In this document: one piece after another, positions 1 to 8,192 of the stretch | Layout of the letters: the number at the start of each line of letters is the position of its first letter | Position numbering within the stretch: position 1 is the first letter of the stretch | Source of the DNA: Bacteroidales bacterium | Lineage (GTDB): Bacteria; Bacteroidota; Bacteroidia; Bacteroidales; GWA2-32-17 | NCBI GenBank assembly: GCA_026416095.1 | Contig: JAOAFV010000023.1 | Location: 1 to 43,857 of the forward strand | Reading direction: 5' to 3' | DNA length: 43,857 bases | Program-made: the position numbers and the translations under genes | The notes under the pieces: generated by a model | What the model was told of the DNA's origin: nothing | Database searches by the model: none | Seen by the model: the letters and a program-made list of their open reading frames with translations, nothing else

Positions 1-121
1 TTGAATTGTTATCAACAACAATAATTTCGTAATCTATATTTTTGGTTTTTTCATATATAGATTGAATACACTGACATGTAATCTCAAACGTATTGTAGTT
101 TACAATTATAATTGAAACCAT
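1..121 (-). CDS. Glycosyltransferase family 2, N-terminal fragment
   Basis: The first 40 codons of a minus-strand gene run off the left edge of the window. The start is the ATG complementary to 119-121. The fragment opens with VSIIIVNYNT and reaches EIIVVDNNS, the first beta strand and the nucleotide-binding Asp region of GT-A family 2 glycosyltransferases. It begins 7 bp after the stop of the upstream family 2 gene and is probably co-transcribed with it as part of the polysaccharide locus. The catalytic DxD region and C-terminus are outside the window, so donor and acceptor cannot be judged. Confidence 0.85.
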   Translation of the reverse strand, partial: MVSIIIVNYNTFEITCQCIQSIYEKTKNIDYEIIVVDNNS

Positions 122-128
122 TTTAAGT

Positions 129-1019
129 TTAGTTATGAAGATTAAATAGTATTTTAAACAGATCTATATAATTACCTCTCCAAAATGGATTTAACTTAAT
201 AGCTTTTAATATCATTTTAATAGCTTCTTTTTTAGGTATATTTTCTTTTATTATCCACTTTGCTATTGAATTAAACCTTATACTCCAATTTTTACATGCT
301 TCAGGATCATTGCGGATTTCTTTTTCCCATTTCAAGTAAAATTTAAGGAGATCATTACCAGCTTTTGGGTTTCTCATTATAGTGTTTTCGTGGGTCATAC
401 CTAAAGGAGAATAGTAATAATTACTTAACTCATTATTAATGCAGTAAAAATCATATCTTTTAGACATGCGTAAATATAAATCCCAGTCAATTAATACACC
501 GTTTTCATCGTATAAACCAACTTCCGAAAAACACTCTTTATTAACAATAATTGCTGAGGTTTGAATGTTTCTATTAATGTCGCATAAATAATTTTTATAA
601 TAATTTCCTGTATAATATTTAAATTTTTCAAAAATTTTTTTATTGTCTACTTCTTTTACTTTATGGAAGAAAAATTTATAATCTTTTTCTTTTTCTATAA
701 CTTTTTTACAAATGTCGAGTTTATTATTTAGCCATTCATCGTCGTGGCAAATAAAAGCAATCCACTCATATTTTGCAGCTTTTATACCTGTATTATGAGC
801 AGCACCAGCACCTTTGTTTTCTTTATGACGAATATAGATTATTCTTTCATCTGTATATTCATTTACTATAGTGCCTAAAGATGGCTCAGAACCATCGTCA
901 ACAATAATTAATTCAAAGTATGGATATGTTTGGTTAAGTACACTATTTATTGCTCTGCGTAATATATCTGGTGGTGTATTATATGCTGGTAAAACTACTG
1001 AAAAATAAATCATAGTCAA
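129..1019 (-). CDS. Glycosyltransferase family 2
   Basis: A 296-aa GT-A fold glycosyltransferase. The N-terminus has FSVVLPAYNTP and LIIVDDGSEPS (UDP/dTDP-sugar binding). The segment KGAGAAHNTGI follows, then CHDDEWL, which is the DxD-type metal and sugar-nucleotide site. There is no membrane segment, so the enzyme is probably cytoplasmic or peripheral. It most likely adds one sugar to the lipid-linked glycan exported by the Wzm/Wzt pair in the same locus. It lies 7 bp upstream of a second family 2 gene. The sequence alone does not show donor specificity. The family call is firm and the pathway role is inferred from the neighbours. Confidence 0.9.
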   Translation of the reverse strand: MTMIYFSVVLPAYNTPPDILRRAINSVLNQTYPYFELIIVDDGSEPSLGTIVNEYTDERIIYIRHKENKGAGAAHNTGIKAAKYEWIAFICHDDEWLNNKLDICKKVIEKEKDYKFFFHKVKEVDNKKIFEKFKYYTGNYYKNYLCDINRNIQTSAIIVNKECFSEVGLYDENGVLIDWDLYLRMSKRYDFYCINNELSNYYYSPLGMTHENTIMRNPKAGNDLLKFYLKWEKEIRNDPEACKNWSIRFNSIAKWIIKENIPKKEAIKMILKAIKLNPFWRGNYIDLFKILFNLHN

Positions 1020-1090
1020 TTTTTGTCCAATGTATTTATATACACCAATTAAAAAAAATTCAAATTATGATCAAATTATATTTTCTTCTT

Positions 1091-1489
1091 TCATTTACCA
1101 ACATTTTTGTATATACCGACTAAAACATTTTTTTCATTTGTATTTTCTGAAACTCTTAAAGATTGATATTTCAAAAATACTTGCATAACCAATAAGTAAT
1201 ATTCTTACACTTTCTTTCTCATTCTTTACCATAAAGTTCATAATACGCATTTTTTTTAAGTTTTGAATTTAGGATTCTTTTAACTTGTAGCGACCATTTA
1301 GTTTAATATGTTAACTGTAATTTTATTGACATATTTGATTGTAATGAGTCCTCAAATAATTTTTTCACATTCAGTAACTTCACTTTCATCAAATTTGTTA
1401 AAGTAATATTTTTCCAATTCAATTGTGCTAGATATTTCTTTTACGTTGAAATAAAAAAATTCTATTTGTTTCAAAAAATTATATTCCAT
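1091..1489 (-). pseudogene. Decayed coding debris, unidentified
   Basis: This stretch between two glycosyltransferase loci has no intact gene. On the minus strand it has several short open pieces that read like protein but are broken by stops and frame changes. One is a 45-codon ORF (start 1489, stop 1352-1354, beginning MEYNFLKQIEF). Another is a 39-codon piece beginning MRIMNFMVKNEK. The last is a reading frame ending GIYKNVGK just before a stop at 1091-1093. I do not recognise the parent gene or genes. Position suggests one or more lost polysaccharide-biosynthesis genes. The 45-codon ORF could instead be a real small gene. Confidence 0.3.
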
Positions 1490-1605
1490 AATTTAAAATG
1501 ATTTTTCAAAAGTAAACGATTTTTTCCAAAAAAAAAAATTATTTACTAAAATTTTTAGTTAGTAGATGAAAGATTAATATCATCAGCAATAACATAGAAA
1601 AATTT

Positions 1606-2299
1606 TTAAATATATTTTAGAATCATATCTTCAAATTCAGAAATTTTTATTTTTATATCATGTTTTTCAGCCTCCCTCTTCAATAGGTCTTTATTAATAA
1701 TAATTTTTTCAGATATAAATTCTTCTATTGCATTTTTTAACTTCTCTACACAATAGTACGACACGATTTTACCCATACCTTTCTTCACAAATTCTGAAAC
1801 CCCACCCCTAATGAAAGCAATTATTGGTTTTTGTAAATATGCAGCTTCGAGCATAACCAGTGGATATGGATCTACAAGCGAAGTTAATAAAAAGACATCG
1901 GCACATTTAGCCACGAATAATATTCTTCGCCTCTTAGAATTCCTGGTAATATTAAATTATCTATCTTTAAGTTTGTTTTCGCTTTTTCGACATAAAAATT
2001 TAAGCCATAACCTTTTGACGCGCCAAGCCAAACAAGAGCAGCATTAAATTTGTTCAAAAATTGAGATAACTCAATAACCAAGTGAAAGCCTATGTGAAAA
2101 CCTTTTTGCCCTGACATAACAAATACAAAAGAGAATTTTTTTAACTCTTTTTTTCTCATATGTTGGTATCGTTTGTTTTTATTTGTGATATATCTAATAC
2201 ATTCACAAAATTTCTTTACATTTTTTGCTTCTACTAATTTTAGATTTTTACATCTAATGTCAGAAAAGCCAATAGTTTTTAAAGTTTTTCTTATTAAAA
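1606..2299 (-). pseudogene. Glycosyltransferase family 4 (group 1), frameshifted and 5'-truncated
   Basis: Two overlapping minus-strand frames together give one GT-B protein. The upstream frame contains FVFVMSGQKGFH and a Rossmann-like stretch up to GEEYYSW. The downstream frame continues with AKCADVFLLTS and LVMLEAAYLQKPIIAF, the conserved C-terminal nucleotide-sugar binding segment with its E-x7 spacing. The frame changes near 1910-1920, consistent with a small deletion. Upstream, the reading frame stays open to about 2299 and then meets a stop with no start codon. The whole N-terminal domain is therefore missing. The truncation point directly abuts a MITE-like element at 2301. The copy should be non-functional. 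Confidence 0.85.
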
Positions 2300-2300
2300 A

Positions 2301-2400
2301 TTAAGACCTTTGCGAAACTACCTTAAATTAAATGTAGTTGAAAATCAATGTTTTCCAAAATACTATATGACTTTTAAAAAAAAGTTTTGCAAAGTCATAA
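2301..2400. mobile_element. MITE-like element with terminal inverted repeats
   Basis: The left end TTAAGACCTTTGCGAAACT (2301-2319) and the reverse complement of the right end (2383-2400), TTATGACTTTGCAAAACT, match at nearly every position with a 1-nt gap. They form terminal inverted repeats around about 100 bp with no coding capacity. A perfect inner repeat ATGACTTT/AAAGTCAT (2367-2374, 2391-2398) could fold as a hairpin. The left end also matches an end of a second element near 29.6 kb at 18 of 22 positions. This suggests a non-autonomous element or a pair of IS ends. The parent transposase is not in the window. Confidence 0.55.
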
Positions 2401-2591
2401 AATATTGAAAAAAAGATGAATATAACTTTTGCAAATTTTATATGTATATTTTTTAGAATTAAAACTGATTATAAAAAATGTTATAAAAATTATACAATAT
2501 CGAATAACAAATCAAAACTAATAAAGTACCTGATAAGAAATTAAATTAGAGATTAATTATATACCATTTAATATCTTACTAAGTTACAAAT

Positions 2592-3455
2592 TTATCTTTC
2601 AAATTGATTGTATTTTTTTATATTTGTAATATGTAAAAAGTATTTAATAGGTAATGTTAAATAGTGACCAATTTTATAAGTTTTGCTATTATATAAATCG
2701 TTTATCATAAAATTAATATATTCAGTAAAGTCTAAAAGATAAAAATTATAATCTAGTTTTATATTTGAATCGGATGCAATTGTAATAAAGTATTCTTTTG
2801 ACATACTGTTTACTGAATTAAGTTCTATTTGTTTTTTTAAAAGCATTTCAGAACTATTAATGTTGGCATAGTTAAGTTTTAAATTATCATTTTCATTAGG
2901 ATAAATAATATTAACATATTTTGTGGTTTGAAAGAAAAAGATTAGATTTTTGAAATAAAAACTTATAAGATTTCTAAATTCATGTTCATAGTACTCTCTA
3001 ATGTGATAATCGTTTTTTATATTATTTTCTTCACTATTTTTTTTGTTAGGTGTAGAAATTAGTAACATACCCTCTTTTTTTAAAACTCTTTTTATCTCTT
3101 TTAGAAACAAATTTGCATTATATAAGTGTTCAATAGTTTCGAAACTAACTACTACATCTATACTTTCGTTATCTAATGGAATATTATGAGCATCAGCATG
3201 AATAAATTGAATATTCTTTTCCTTATAAATTTTTTTATTTTCATTAATTGTTTCTGAATCAATATCGATACCATATACATATTTTGCATGTTTAGCGAGG
3301 TAGCTTGTTCCATACCCACTTCCACAGGCAATATCTAAAGTAATTTTTTCTTTTACAAAGTTACTTGCAAAAATATATCTATGAACATGTTCAGAAACCA
3401 CAGCATTAAAATTATTTAGATAAATTCTTTCAATGCAATGTTTATGATTTTTCAC
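2592..3455 (-). CDS. Class I SAM-dependent methyltransferase (Methyltransf_11 type)
   Basis: A 287-aa protein whose N-terminal 180 residues form a Rossmann methyltransferase. Motif I is LDIACGSGYG (about residues 40-49), the acidic end of beta 2 is GIDID, a DAHNIPL segment matches the adenine-contacting region, and VVVSFETIEHL matches motif IV. The C-terminal 100 residues are AT-rich and poorly conserved in appearance. Such enzymes in O-antigen loci often methylate a sugar or a polysaccharide chain end. Its place downstream of the aminotransferase/acyltransferase pair supports that, but the acceptor is unknown. A TATATTTG element 17 bp upstream of the ATG may give it its own promoter. Confidence 0.85.
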   Translation of the reverse strand: MKNHKHCIERIYLNNFNAVVSEHVHRYIFASNFVKEKITLDIACGSGYGTSYLAKHAKYVYGIDIDSETINENKKIYKEKNIQFIHADAHNIPLDNESIDVVVSFETIEHLYNANLFLKEIKRVLKKEGMLLISTPNKKNSEENNIKNDYHIREYYEHEFRNLISFYFKNLIFFFQTTKYVNIIYPNENDNLKLNYANINSSEMLLKKQIELNSVNSMSKEYFITIASDSNIKLDYNFYLLDFTEYINFMINDLYNSKTYKIGHYLTLPIKYFLHITNIKKYNQFER

Positions 3456-3472
3456 GATGAAAAAATAATTTA

Positions 3473-3480
3473 CAAATATA
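3473..3480 (-). promoter_or_regulatory. Bacteroidota-type -7 promoter element
   Basis: On the minus strand this reads TATATTTG, an exact match to the TAnnTTTG consensus. It ends 17 bp before the methyltransferase ATG. No TTTG -33 box is seen at the usual spacing, so the call rests on the -7 match and its position in the 74-bp gap downstream of the acyltransferase gene. Confidence 0.4.
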
Positions 3481-3529
3481 AATAAACTTTTTTAAAATTG
3501 TTATATGCAAACCATAAAGATAAGCCTTG

Positions 3530-4129
3530 TTATCTAGCAGGAACACCTTTTACAATTGAATGTGCTGGTATATTTTTTGTTACAACTGAGCCAGCACCTA
3601 TTATTGCGCCTTCTTCAATAGTTAAATTAGGTAAAACAATTGCTCCAGCACCAATAAATACCTCATTTCCTATTTTACAATTTCCAGAAATAATTGCTCC
3701 TGGCGCTATTTCACAAAATTCACCAATTTTACTACCATGATGTATGTTAGCTTTAGCATTTATTAAAGTGCCTCGTCCTACATATGTAAATGGACCGACG
3801 TACACTTGAGCCATAATGTTAATTGCTTCGCCTAAATAAACACCTAAACTGCTAATTATAGAACTCTGTGCAATTAAACTAACTGGAATATGGTTGTGAT
3901 CAGTAAATAAATAAAACAATTTTTTTCTTACTTTAGGTTGGCCAGTTGCTATAATAAAAGATTGAGGTGTTTTTATGTCTTTAATATTGTGAATAATTTT
4001 CCTTCCTAAAATTTCATTCTCTGAGATATTTTGATCGTCGTAAAATAATATTTCTTCTTCATTATTTAAAATGTTAATTACTTCATTGTATACCTCTAAA
4101 GCATGGCCACCAGCTCCAACAATTATCAT
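3530..4129 (-). CDS. NeuD/PglD-like sugar O/N-acyltransferase (left-handed beta-helix)
   Basis: A 199-aa acyltransferase. The N-terminal region (MIIVGAGGHALEVYNEV, residues 1-17) is the Rossmann-like sugar-nucleotide binding domain of the NeuD/PglD/VioB family. The C-terminal half is hexapeptide-repeat beta-helix (NIHHGSKIG, EIAPGAIISGNCKIG, FIGAGAIVLPN, IIGAGSVVTKNIP), ending in GVPAR, typical of acetyl-CoA enzymes that work as trimers. HHGS holds the likely catalytic His. Its ATG overlaps the aminotransferase stop by 4 bp, so the two are translationally coupled. This suggests it N-acetylates the amino sugar made by its neighbour, as VioB follows VioA. Exact sugar unknown. Confidence 0.88.
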   Translation of the reverse strand: MIIVGAGGHALEVYNEVINILNNEEEILFYDDQNISENEILGRKIIHNIKDIKTPQSFIIATGQPKVRKKLFYLFTDHNHIPVSLIAQSSIISSLGVYLGEAINIMAQVYVGPFTYVGRGTLINAKANIHHGSKIGEFCEIAPGAIISGNCKIGNEVFIGAGAIVLPNLTIEEGAIIGAGSVVTKNIPAHSIVKGVPAR

Positions 4130-5214
4130 AAATTATAACTTTTCTTTATTAAGTCAACTATCCTTTTAATATCTTCAACGCTAAGAGTAAAATAAGAAGG
4201 TAAACATAAAACTCTTTTTGAATAATCTTCTGAGATGGGGCAAGTTTCATTTACGTAAGGTAATTTAGATAAAGAAGGATAAAAGTAACGACGAGGATAA
4301 ATTTGGTTCATATGCATTAATTCACGTAACTTTAATAATTCCTCCTCGGTACGCAATAATATTGGCAGATAAGAATAATTTGAGTTGCCACCATCTATTA
4401 CTACTGGCATTTGAATTAAATTGTTCTTAATTAATGGATAAAGAAAGTTAAAATATGTTTTATAGATTTCTTTTCTTTTGAGAAGGATTTTTTCAATATC
4501 GGGCCAAATAGCAAGCCCGATGGCTGCATGTAATTCAGAATTTTTGCCATTTATTCCAAGACCCCAAAAGGCTTCTTGTCCATTATGCCCAAAATTTCGC
4601 ATATAACTTACTCTATGAGCTATTGCCTCGTTGTCGCAAAAAATGGCACCCCCTTCCGCTGTATGAAACAATTTGGTAGCATGAAAACTTGCCACAGCTA
4701 TATCACCATAAGCATATAAAGATTTTCCTTTGTATGTTGAACCAAATGCATGGGCAGCATCATAAATGATGTACAGGTTATTTTGCTTTGCAATTTTTTC
4801 TATTGCTTCAACATCGCATGGATTACCATAAATATGTGTAGCAATAATAGCTGTTGTTTTTTTTGTTATCTTTTTCTCAATTTCTTTAGGTGAAATATTC
4901 CATGTTAAAGGATCAATATCAGCGAAAACTGGTTTACAATTTTCCCAAACTATACTTGAAGTTGTTGCGACGTAACTAAAAGGTGTTGTAATAATTTCTT
5001 CTTTTAGATTTAAAGCTTTAATAGATATTTGTAAACCAATAGTTCCATTGGCTACAAAAAAAGCATACTTTCTTCCGCTAAATTCTGCTAATTTTTTTTC
5101 TAATTCTGTGACTAAAGGACCATGGTTAGTAAACCATTGACGATCCCAAATTTGATCTATATATTGTTTATATAAGTGTTTATTGGGTAGGTAAGGTTTA
5201 GTTACAGGTATCAT
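4126..5214 (-). CDS. DegT/DnrJ/EryC1/StrS-family sugar-nucleotide aminotransferase (VioA-like)
   Basis: A 362-aa PLP-dependent enzyme of full length for the family. The PLP lysine is K181 in SFHATKLFHTAEGG. The cofactor-ring Asp is D152 in YDAAHAFG, and TTPFSYVATTSS and IYGNPCDVEAIE match the family core. Family members transaminate a keto-deoxy sugar nucleotide, usually dTDP- or UDP-4-keto-6-deoxyhexose, with glutamate. The opening MIPVTKPYLP and the linked acyltransferase resemble the VioA/VioB pair that makes dTDP-4-acetamido-4,6-dideoxyglucose. That substrate is inference, and no 4,6-dehydratase gene is in the window. Its leader holds a run of 19 A residues that may make expression variable. 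Confidence 0.92.
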   Translation of the reverse strand: MIPVTKPYLPNKHLYKQYIDQIWDRQWFTNHGPLVTELEKKLAEFSGRKYAFFVANGTIGLQISIKALNLKEEIITTPFSYVATTSSIVWENCKPVFADIDPLTWNISPKEIEKKITKKTTAIIATHIYGNPCDVEAIEKIAKQNNLYIIYDAAHAFGSTYKGKSLYAYGDIAVASFHATKLFHTAEGGAIFCDNEAIAHRVSYMRNFGHNGQEAFWGLGINGKNSELHAAIGLAIWPDIEKILLKRKEIYKTYFNFLYPLIKNNLIQMPVVIDGGNSNYSYLPILLRTEEELLKLRELMHMNQIYPRRYFYPSLSKLPYVNETCPISEDYSKRVLCLPSYFTLSVEDIKRIVDLIKKSYNL

Positions 5215-5222
5215 TCTTTTAA

Positions 5223-5241
5223 TTTTTTTTTTTTTTTTTTT
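5223..5241. repeat. 19-nt homopolymer (A tract on the transcribed minus strand)
   Basis: An uninterrupted run of 19 T on the plus strand, A19 in the sense of the aminotransferase gene. It begins 8 nt upstream of the ATG and ends 1 nt from a TAACTTTG promoter element. The expected transcription start falls inside the tract. It is the longest homopolymer I noticed in the window. Such tracts are prone to slipped-strand mispairing and to reiterative transcription. Confidence 0.85.
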
Positions 5242-5242
5242 A

Positions 5243-5250
5243 CAAAGTTA
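5243..5250 (-). promoter_or_regulatory. Bacteroidota-type -7 promoter element for the aminotransferase operon
   Basis: On the minus strand this reads TAACTTTG, an exact TAnnTTTG match, in the 52-bp gap between the GT-like gene and the aminotransferase. Initiation about 5-7 nt downstream would start within the A19 tract. No clear -33 TTTG is seen. Confidence 0.45.
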
Positions 5251-5266
5251 TATAAATTTTCCTCTC

Positions 5267-6127
5267 TTATGCTACTTCTTTTCTAAGTAATTTTTGATAT
5301 AATAAATCAATTGCAATATAAAATAACCTAAATAGAACATATATAATTATAAAATTTTTATAACTTTTTTCTTTGAATAAGCAGTTTACATAAAAAGAAT
5401 AATTTCTATGATTCCAAATTTTTTTTGAGAATCTAATTTTAAACTTTGTATAAATATGATTAAAGTTTTGGTATCTATACCATGTTAAATGTATCGCTTT
5501 AGAATATTTTGTTTTTACAATTTTGTAATTATTAATTTTTGCAAAATTATATATTTGAGAATCAACAAAAACTGTATTTCTTTTTTTGATGTATTTGAGA
5601 AAACTTAATACAAAATTGGTTTTTAAAGTAAAAAACCATATACCAGATATGCCTTCTATATAGTTTTCTTTAATTTTCATATCTATTTCTTTCCATTTAT
5701 AACACTCTGGGAATGTTTGTGTTGGTAAATTCCTATAATCCAATGAAATAGACACCCCTACAATGTTATTTTCATCTTGCAAAATTTTTATTTGTTCACT
5801 CAAAAAATTATAGTTGTTTGCAATCAAATCACCGTCAGTAATACAAATGTAATTATATTTTTTAATTATATTTTGTTCTATTTTTAGAACTAGTTCAAAT
5901 GCATTATTTGTTAAATTTTTGTTAAAATAGTATAATCTTTCTATAATATTTTTGTCGATGAATGACTTTACGAGTTGGTGAATAATTTTTGAATTTTTAC
6001 TTTTGTTTTCAATCGCGACAATATCTATAGAATTATAATTTTTCTTTACCCTTTCTAGGAATAGCAAAACTCTTTTAATAATTTCAACGTCATAAAAAAA
6101 TAGTACATATAAACGAATTTTATCCAT
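5267..6127 (-). CDS. Putative GT-A glycosyltransferase, divergent
   Basis: A 286-aa protein without a strong family signature. The N-terminus (RLYVLFFYDVEIIKRVLLFLE) and the segment YNYICITDGDLIANNYNFL resemble the first strand and DxD-type metal site (DGD) of GT-A fold glycosyltransferases. The C-terminal 40 residues are rich in aromatic and hydrophobic residues (FIIIYVLFRLFYIAIDLLY) and may attach to the membrane. It starts 5 bp after the wzt stop and is clearly in the same operon. A role in assembling the exported glycan is inferred from context. It could also be a different nucleotide-sugar enzyme. Confidence 0.6.
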   Translation of the reverse strand: MDKIRLYVLFFYDVEIIKRVLLFLERVKKNYNSIDIVAIENKSKNSKIIHQLVKSFIDKNIIERLYYFNKNLTNNAFELVLKIEQNIIKKYNYICITDGDLIANNYNFLSEQIKILQDENNIVGVSISLDYRNLPTQTFPECYKWKEIDMKIKENYIEGISGIWFFTLKTNFVLSFLKYIKKRNTVFVDSQIYNFAKINNYKIVKTKYSKAIHLTWYRYQNFNHIYTKFKIRFSKKIWNHRNYSFYVNCLFKEKSYKNFIIIYVLFRLFYIAIDLLYQKLLRKEVA

Positions 6128-6132
6128 TCATT

Positions 6133-7341
6133 TTATTTATATTCAATCTTCCAAGTCAAATCTGGGGGGTATAGAATACCTCCTTCATTGTATAACCATC
6201 CTAAAGAATCTTTTTTAGAATCATGTATTCTAAATCTCACTTTGTCTTTAATTTGTAAAATACATTCATTAACATTAAAGACATAAACATCGATGCAATA
6301 ATACCCAACATTTAAAAATTTGGAGGGCAAATAACATGTAAGTTTGTTATAGCCTATGTTTAATTTAATATTTTTAAACCAGTGTGTTGCTGTAAAGATC
6401 TCGTTATTTAAAAAATCTTTAAGTTTTAATGTAACATGAAACTTTTCGCTTGGTATTTCATAAACTAAAAGATCTATTATGATTTCTATAACGTCGCTTA
6501 ATGTTATAATATTGTTAAATTCAGATTTTACAGAAATATTTAAAATTTTCAAATATTTATAGACATCATATTCATTTATTTCGTAATAGTGATTAGTTTC
6601 GCTTATTTTTGAAATATATAAGTTAACTCCATCGGTTGTTTTCCCGAAGAAAGAAATATTTCCGTTTTCGAGATAAATAACTTTTTCGCACAGCGTTAAT
6701 ATAGCTGTCATGTTATGACTTACGAAGAGTATAGTTCTTCCTTTTTGATTGCTTACCGATTGCATTCTGTTCAATGCTTTATCTTGAAACTCAGCATCTC
6801 CAACAGCTAGAATTTCGTCAAATAATAGTATTTCTGCTTCAAGATGAGCAGCTATTGCAAAACCTAATCGCATTTGCATGCCCGATGAATAATGTTTTAC
6901 AGGTGTATCTAAAAATTTCTCGATTCCTGCAAAAGCTACAATTTCGTCAAGTTTTCGTTTTATCTCATCTCTTTTCATTCCTAAAATGGCACCATTAAAA
7001 AAAATATTTTCTCTGCCAGTTAACTCTCCATGAAAACCTGTTCCTACTTCTAATAGGCTAGCTACTTTACCTCTTAAAATAGCACTTCCTTCAGTTGGTG
7101 GAGTAATTCTCGACAATATTTTAAGTAATGTTGTTTTACCTGCACCATTTTTACCTATAATTCCTATTTTCTCACCCGGATATACTTCAAAACTTATATT
7201 GTCTAATGCTTTTATAAATGTTTTTGTTTTTTTTTTCAATGAAAGAGTATCTAATATGTTGTCTCGTAATGTATAATAGCTCTGTAAAGTTCCTATTCTA
7301 TATATTTTTCCTAAGCTTTCAACGGTTATAATAGGTTTCAT
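6133..7341 (-). CDS. wzt: Polysaccharide ABC transporter ATPase with C-terminal glycan-recognition domain (Wzt)
   Basis: A 402-aa ATPase. The nucleotide-binding domain spans about residues 1-240, with Walker A GKNGAGKTT (63-71), signature YSSGMQMRLGFA (151-162), Walker B ILLFDE (171-176) and switch His H209. The remaining 160 residues are predicted beta-rich. They match the Wzt C-terminal extension, which in O9a-type systems binds the capped non-reducing end of the O-antigen before export. Its start codon overlaps the permease stop by one base (TAATG), so the two are coupled. The long extension suggests the glycan carries a terminal modification such as methylation, which fits the methyltransferase downstream. 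Confidence 0.93.
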   Translation of the reverse strand: MKPIITVESLGKIYRIGTLQSYYTLRDNILDTLSLKKKTKTFIKALDNISFEVYPGEKIGIIGKNGAGKTTLLKILSRITPPTEGSAILRGKVASLLEVGTGFHGELTGRENIFFNGAILGMKRDEIKRKLDEIVAFAGIEKFLDTPVKHYSSGMQMRLGFAIAAHLEAEILLFDEILAVGDAEFQDKALNRMQSVSNQKGRTILFVSHNMTAILTLCEKVIYLENGNISFFGKTTDGVNLYISKISETNHYYEINEYDVYKYLKILNISVKSEFNNIITLSDVIEIIIDLLVYEIPSEKFHVTLKLKDFLNNEIFTATHWFKNIKLNIGYNKLTCYLPSKFLNVGYYCIDVYVFNVNECILQIKDKVRFRIHDSKKDSLGWLYNEGGILYPPDLTWKIEYK

Positions 7342-8162
7342 TATGTTATATCTGCAAGTATATTTTCCATTTTACGAAAATAGAATATTCCTGTAAAAAA
7401 AATAATTATACTAAAAATAATGCTAATCTTCAATCCATGAAAATAAAGTGGAGTATTAAATAATGAATGCCGGAATAATTCAATAATTCCTGTTAAGGGA
7501 TTGGCATAATATAAATTTTTTAACCAATTCAATTCTATCAAATTATGAGCATAAAAAACAGGAGAAATAAAAAAAAACAATTGTATTAAGAAAGGCAATG
7601 TATATTTTACGTCACGATATTTAACATTTAAAGCTGCAAAAAAAGAACCTATTCCAAGGATAAGCATTGCCAACAATAAATAAACTAAAGGAAAAATATA
7701 AATTACAGAAAAACTTGGATAAATTTTATAATATGACATTAGAGGAATATAAATTATAAATGAAATTAAAAAATCAAAAGTACTCACAAATAGTGCACTA
7801 ATTGGAAAAAAAATTCTTGGAAAGTATATTTTTTTGATAATATGAGCGTTTGAAACTATACTATTTGAAGTTTGTATTATTGCCGATGAGAATAAATTCC
7901 ACAACAAAATTCCAGATAAAACATAAATTGTATAAGGGACTTTTGAATCTCCTAAAGAAAAATTAATGGCTTTAGAAAATAAAACAAATACAAAAGTAAT
8001 TAGTAAAGGTTGCAAAATTATCCATGAAAAACCGAGCAAAGTTTGTTTGTATTTAATTTTAATATCTTTCCATGTTAGGAAAAACAAAATATCTCTATGC
8101 TCATATATTTCTTTTAAGTTAAGAAAAGCAAATTTCTTGGGTTTAATAATTATTTCCATCAT
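7341..8162 (-). CDS. wzm: Polysaccharide ABC transporter permease (Wzm, ABC-2 type)
   Basis: A 273-aa integral membrane protein with about six hydrophobic segments. The N-terminus has the cytoplasmic interface region YEHRDILFFLTWKDIKIKYKQ and LLGFSWIILQPL, typical of ABC-2 polysaccharide exporters such as Wzm, TagG and KpsM. It pairs with the downstream Wzt ATPase to move a completed undecaprenyl-linked glycan across the inner membrane. It is the first gene of the minus-strand locus and diverges from the large T9SS cargo gene across 38 bp. Its promoter must therefore lie in that gap or inside the neighbour's start. No clean TAnnTTTG element was found for it. Confidence 0.93.
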   Translation of the reverse strand: MMEIIIKPKKFAFLNLKEIYEHRDILFFLTWKDIKIKYKQTLLGFSWIILQPLLITFVFVLFSKAINFSLGDSKVPYTIYVLSGILLWNLFSSAIIQTSNSIVSNAHIIKKIYFPRIFFPISALFVSTFDFLISFIIYIPLMSYYKIYPSFSVIYIFPLVYLLLAMLILGIGSFFAALNVKYRDVKYTLPFLIQLFFFISPVFYAHNLIELNWLKNLYYANPLTGIIELFRHSLFNTPLYFHGLKISIIFSIIIFFTGIFYFRKMENILADIT

Positions 8163-8184
8163 TTTAAATCATATAAATAAATTT

Positions 8185-8192
8185 TAACTTTG
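8185..8192 (+). promoter_or_regulatory. Bacteroidota-type -7 promoter element, very short leader
   Basis: TAACTTTG matches the TAnnTTTG consensus exactly and ends 8 bp before the ATG at 8201. Initiation 5-7 nt downstream would give a nearly leaderless transcript. There is no clear -33 TTTG box. The site lies in the 38-bp divergent gap shared with wzm. Confidence 0.45.

Noticed and set aside
3498-3740. Plus-strand ORF opposite the acyltransferase
   Set aside because: It is antisense to conserved hexapeptide repeats and has no protein features of its own.
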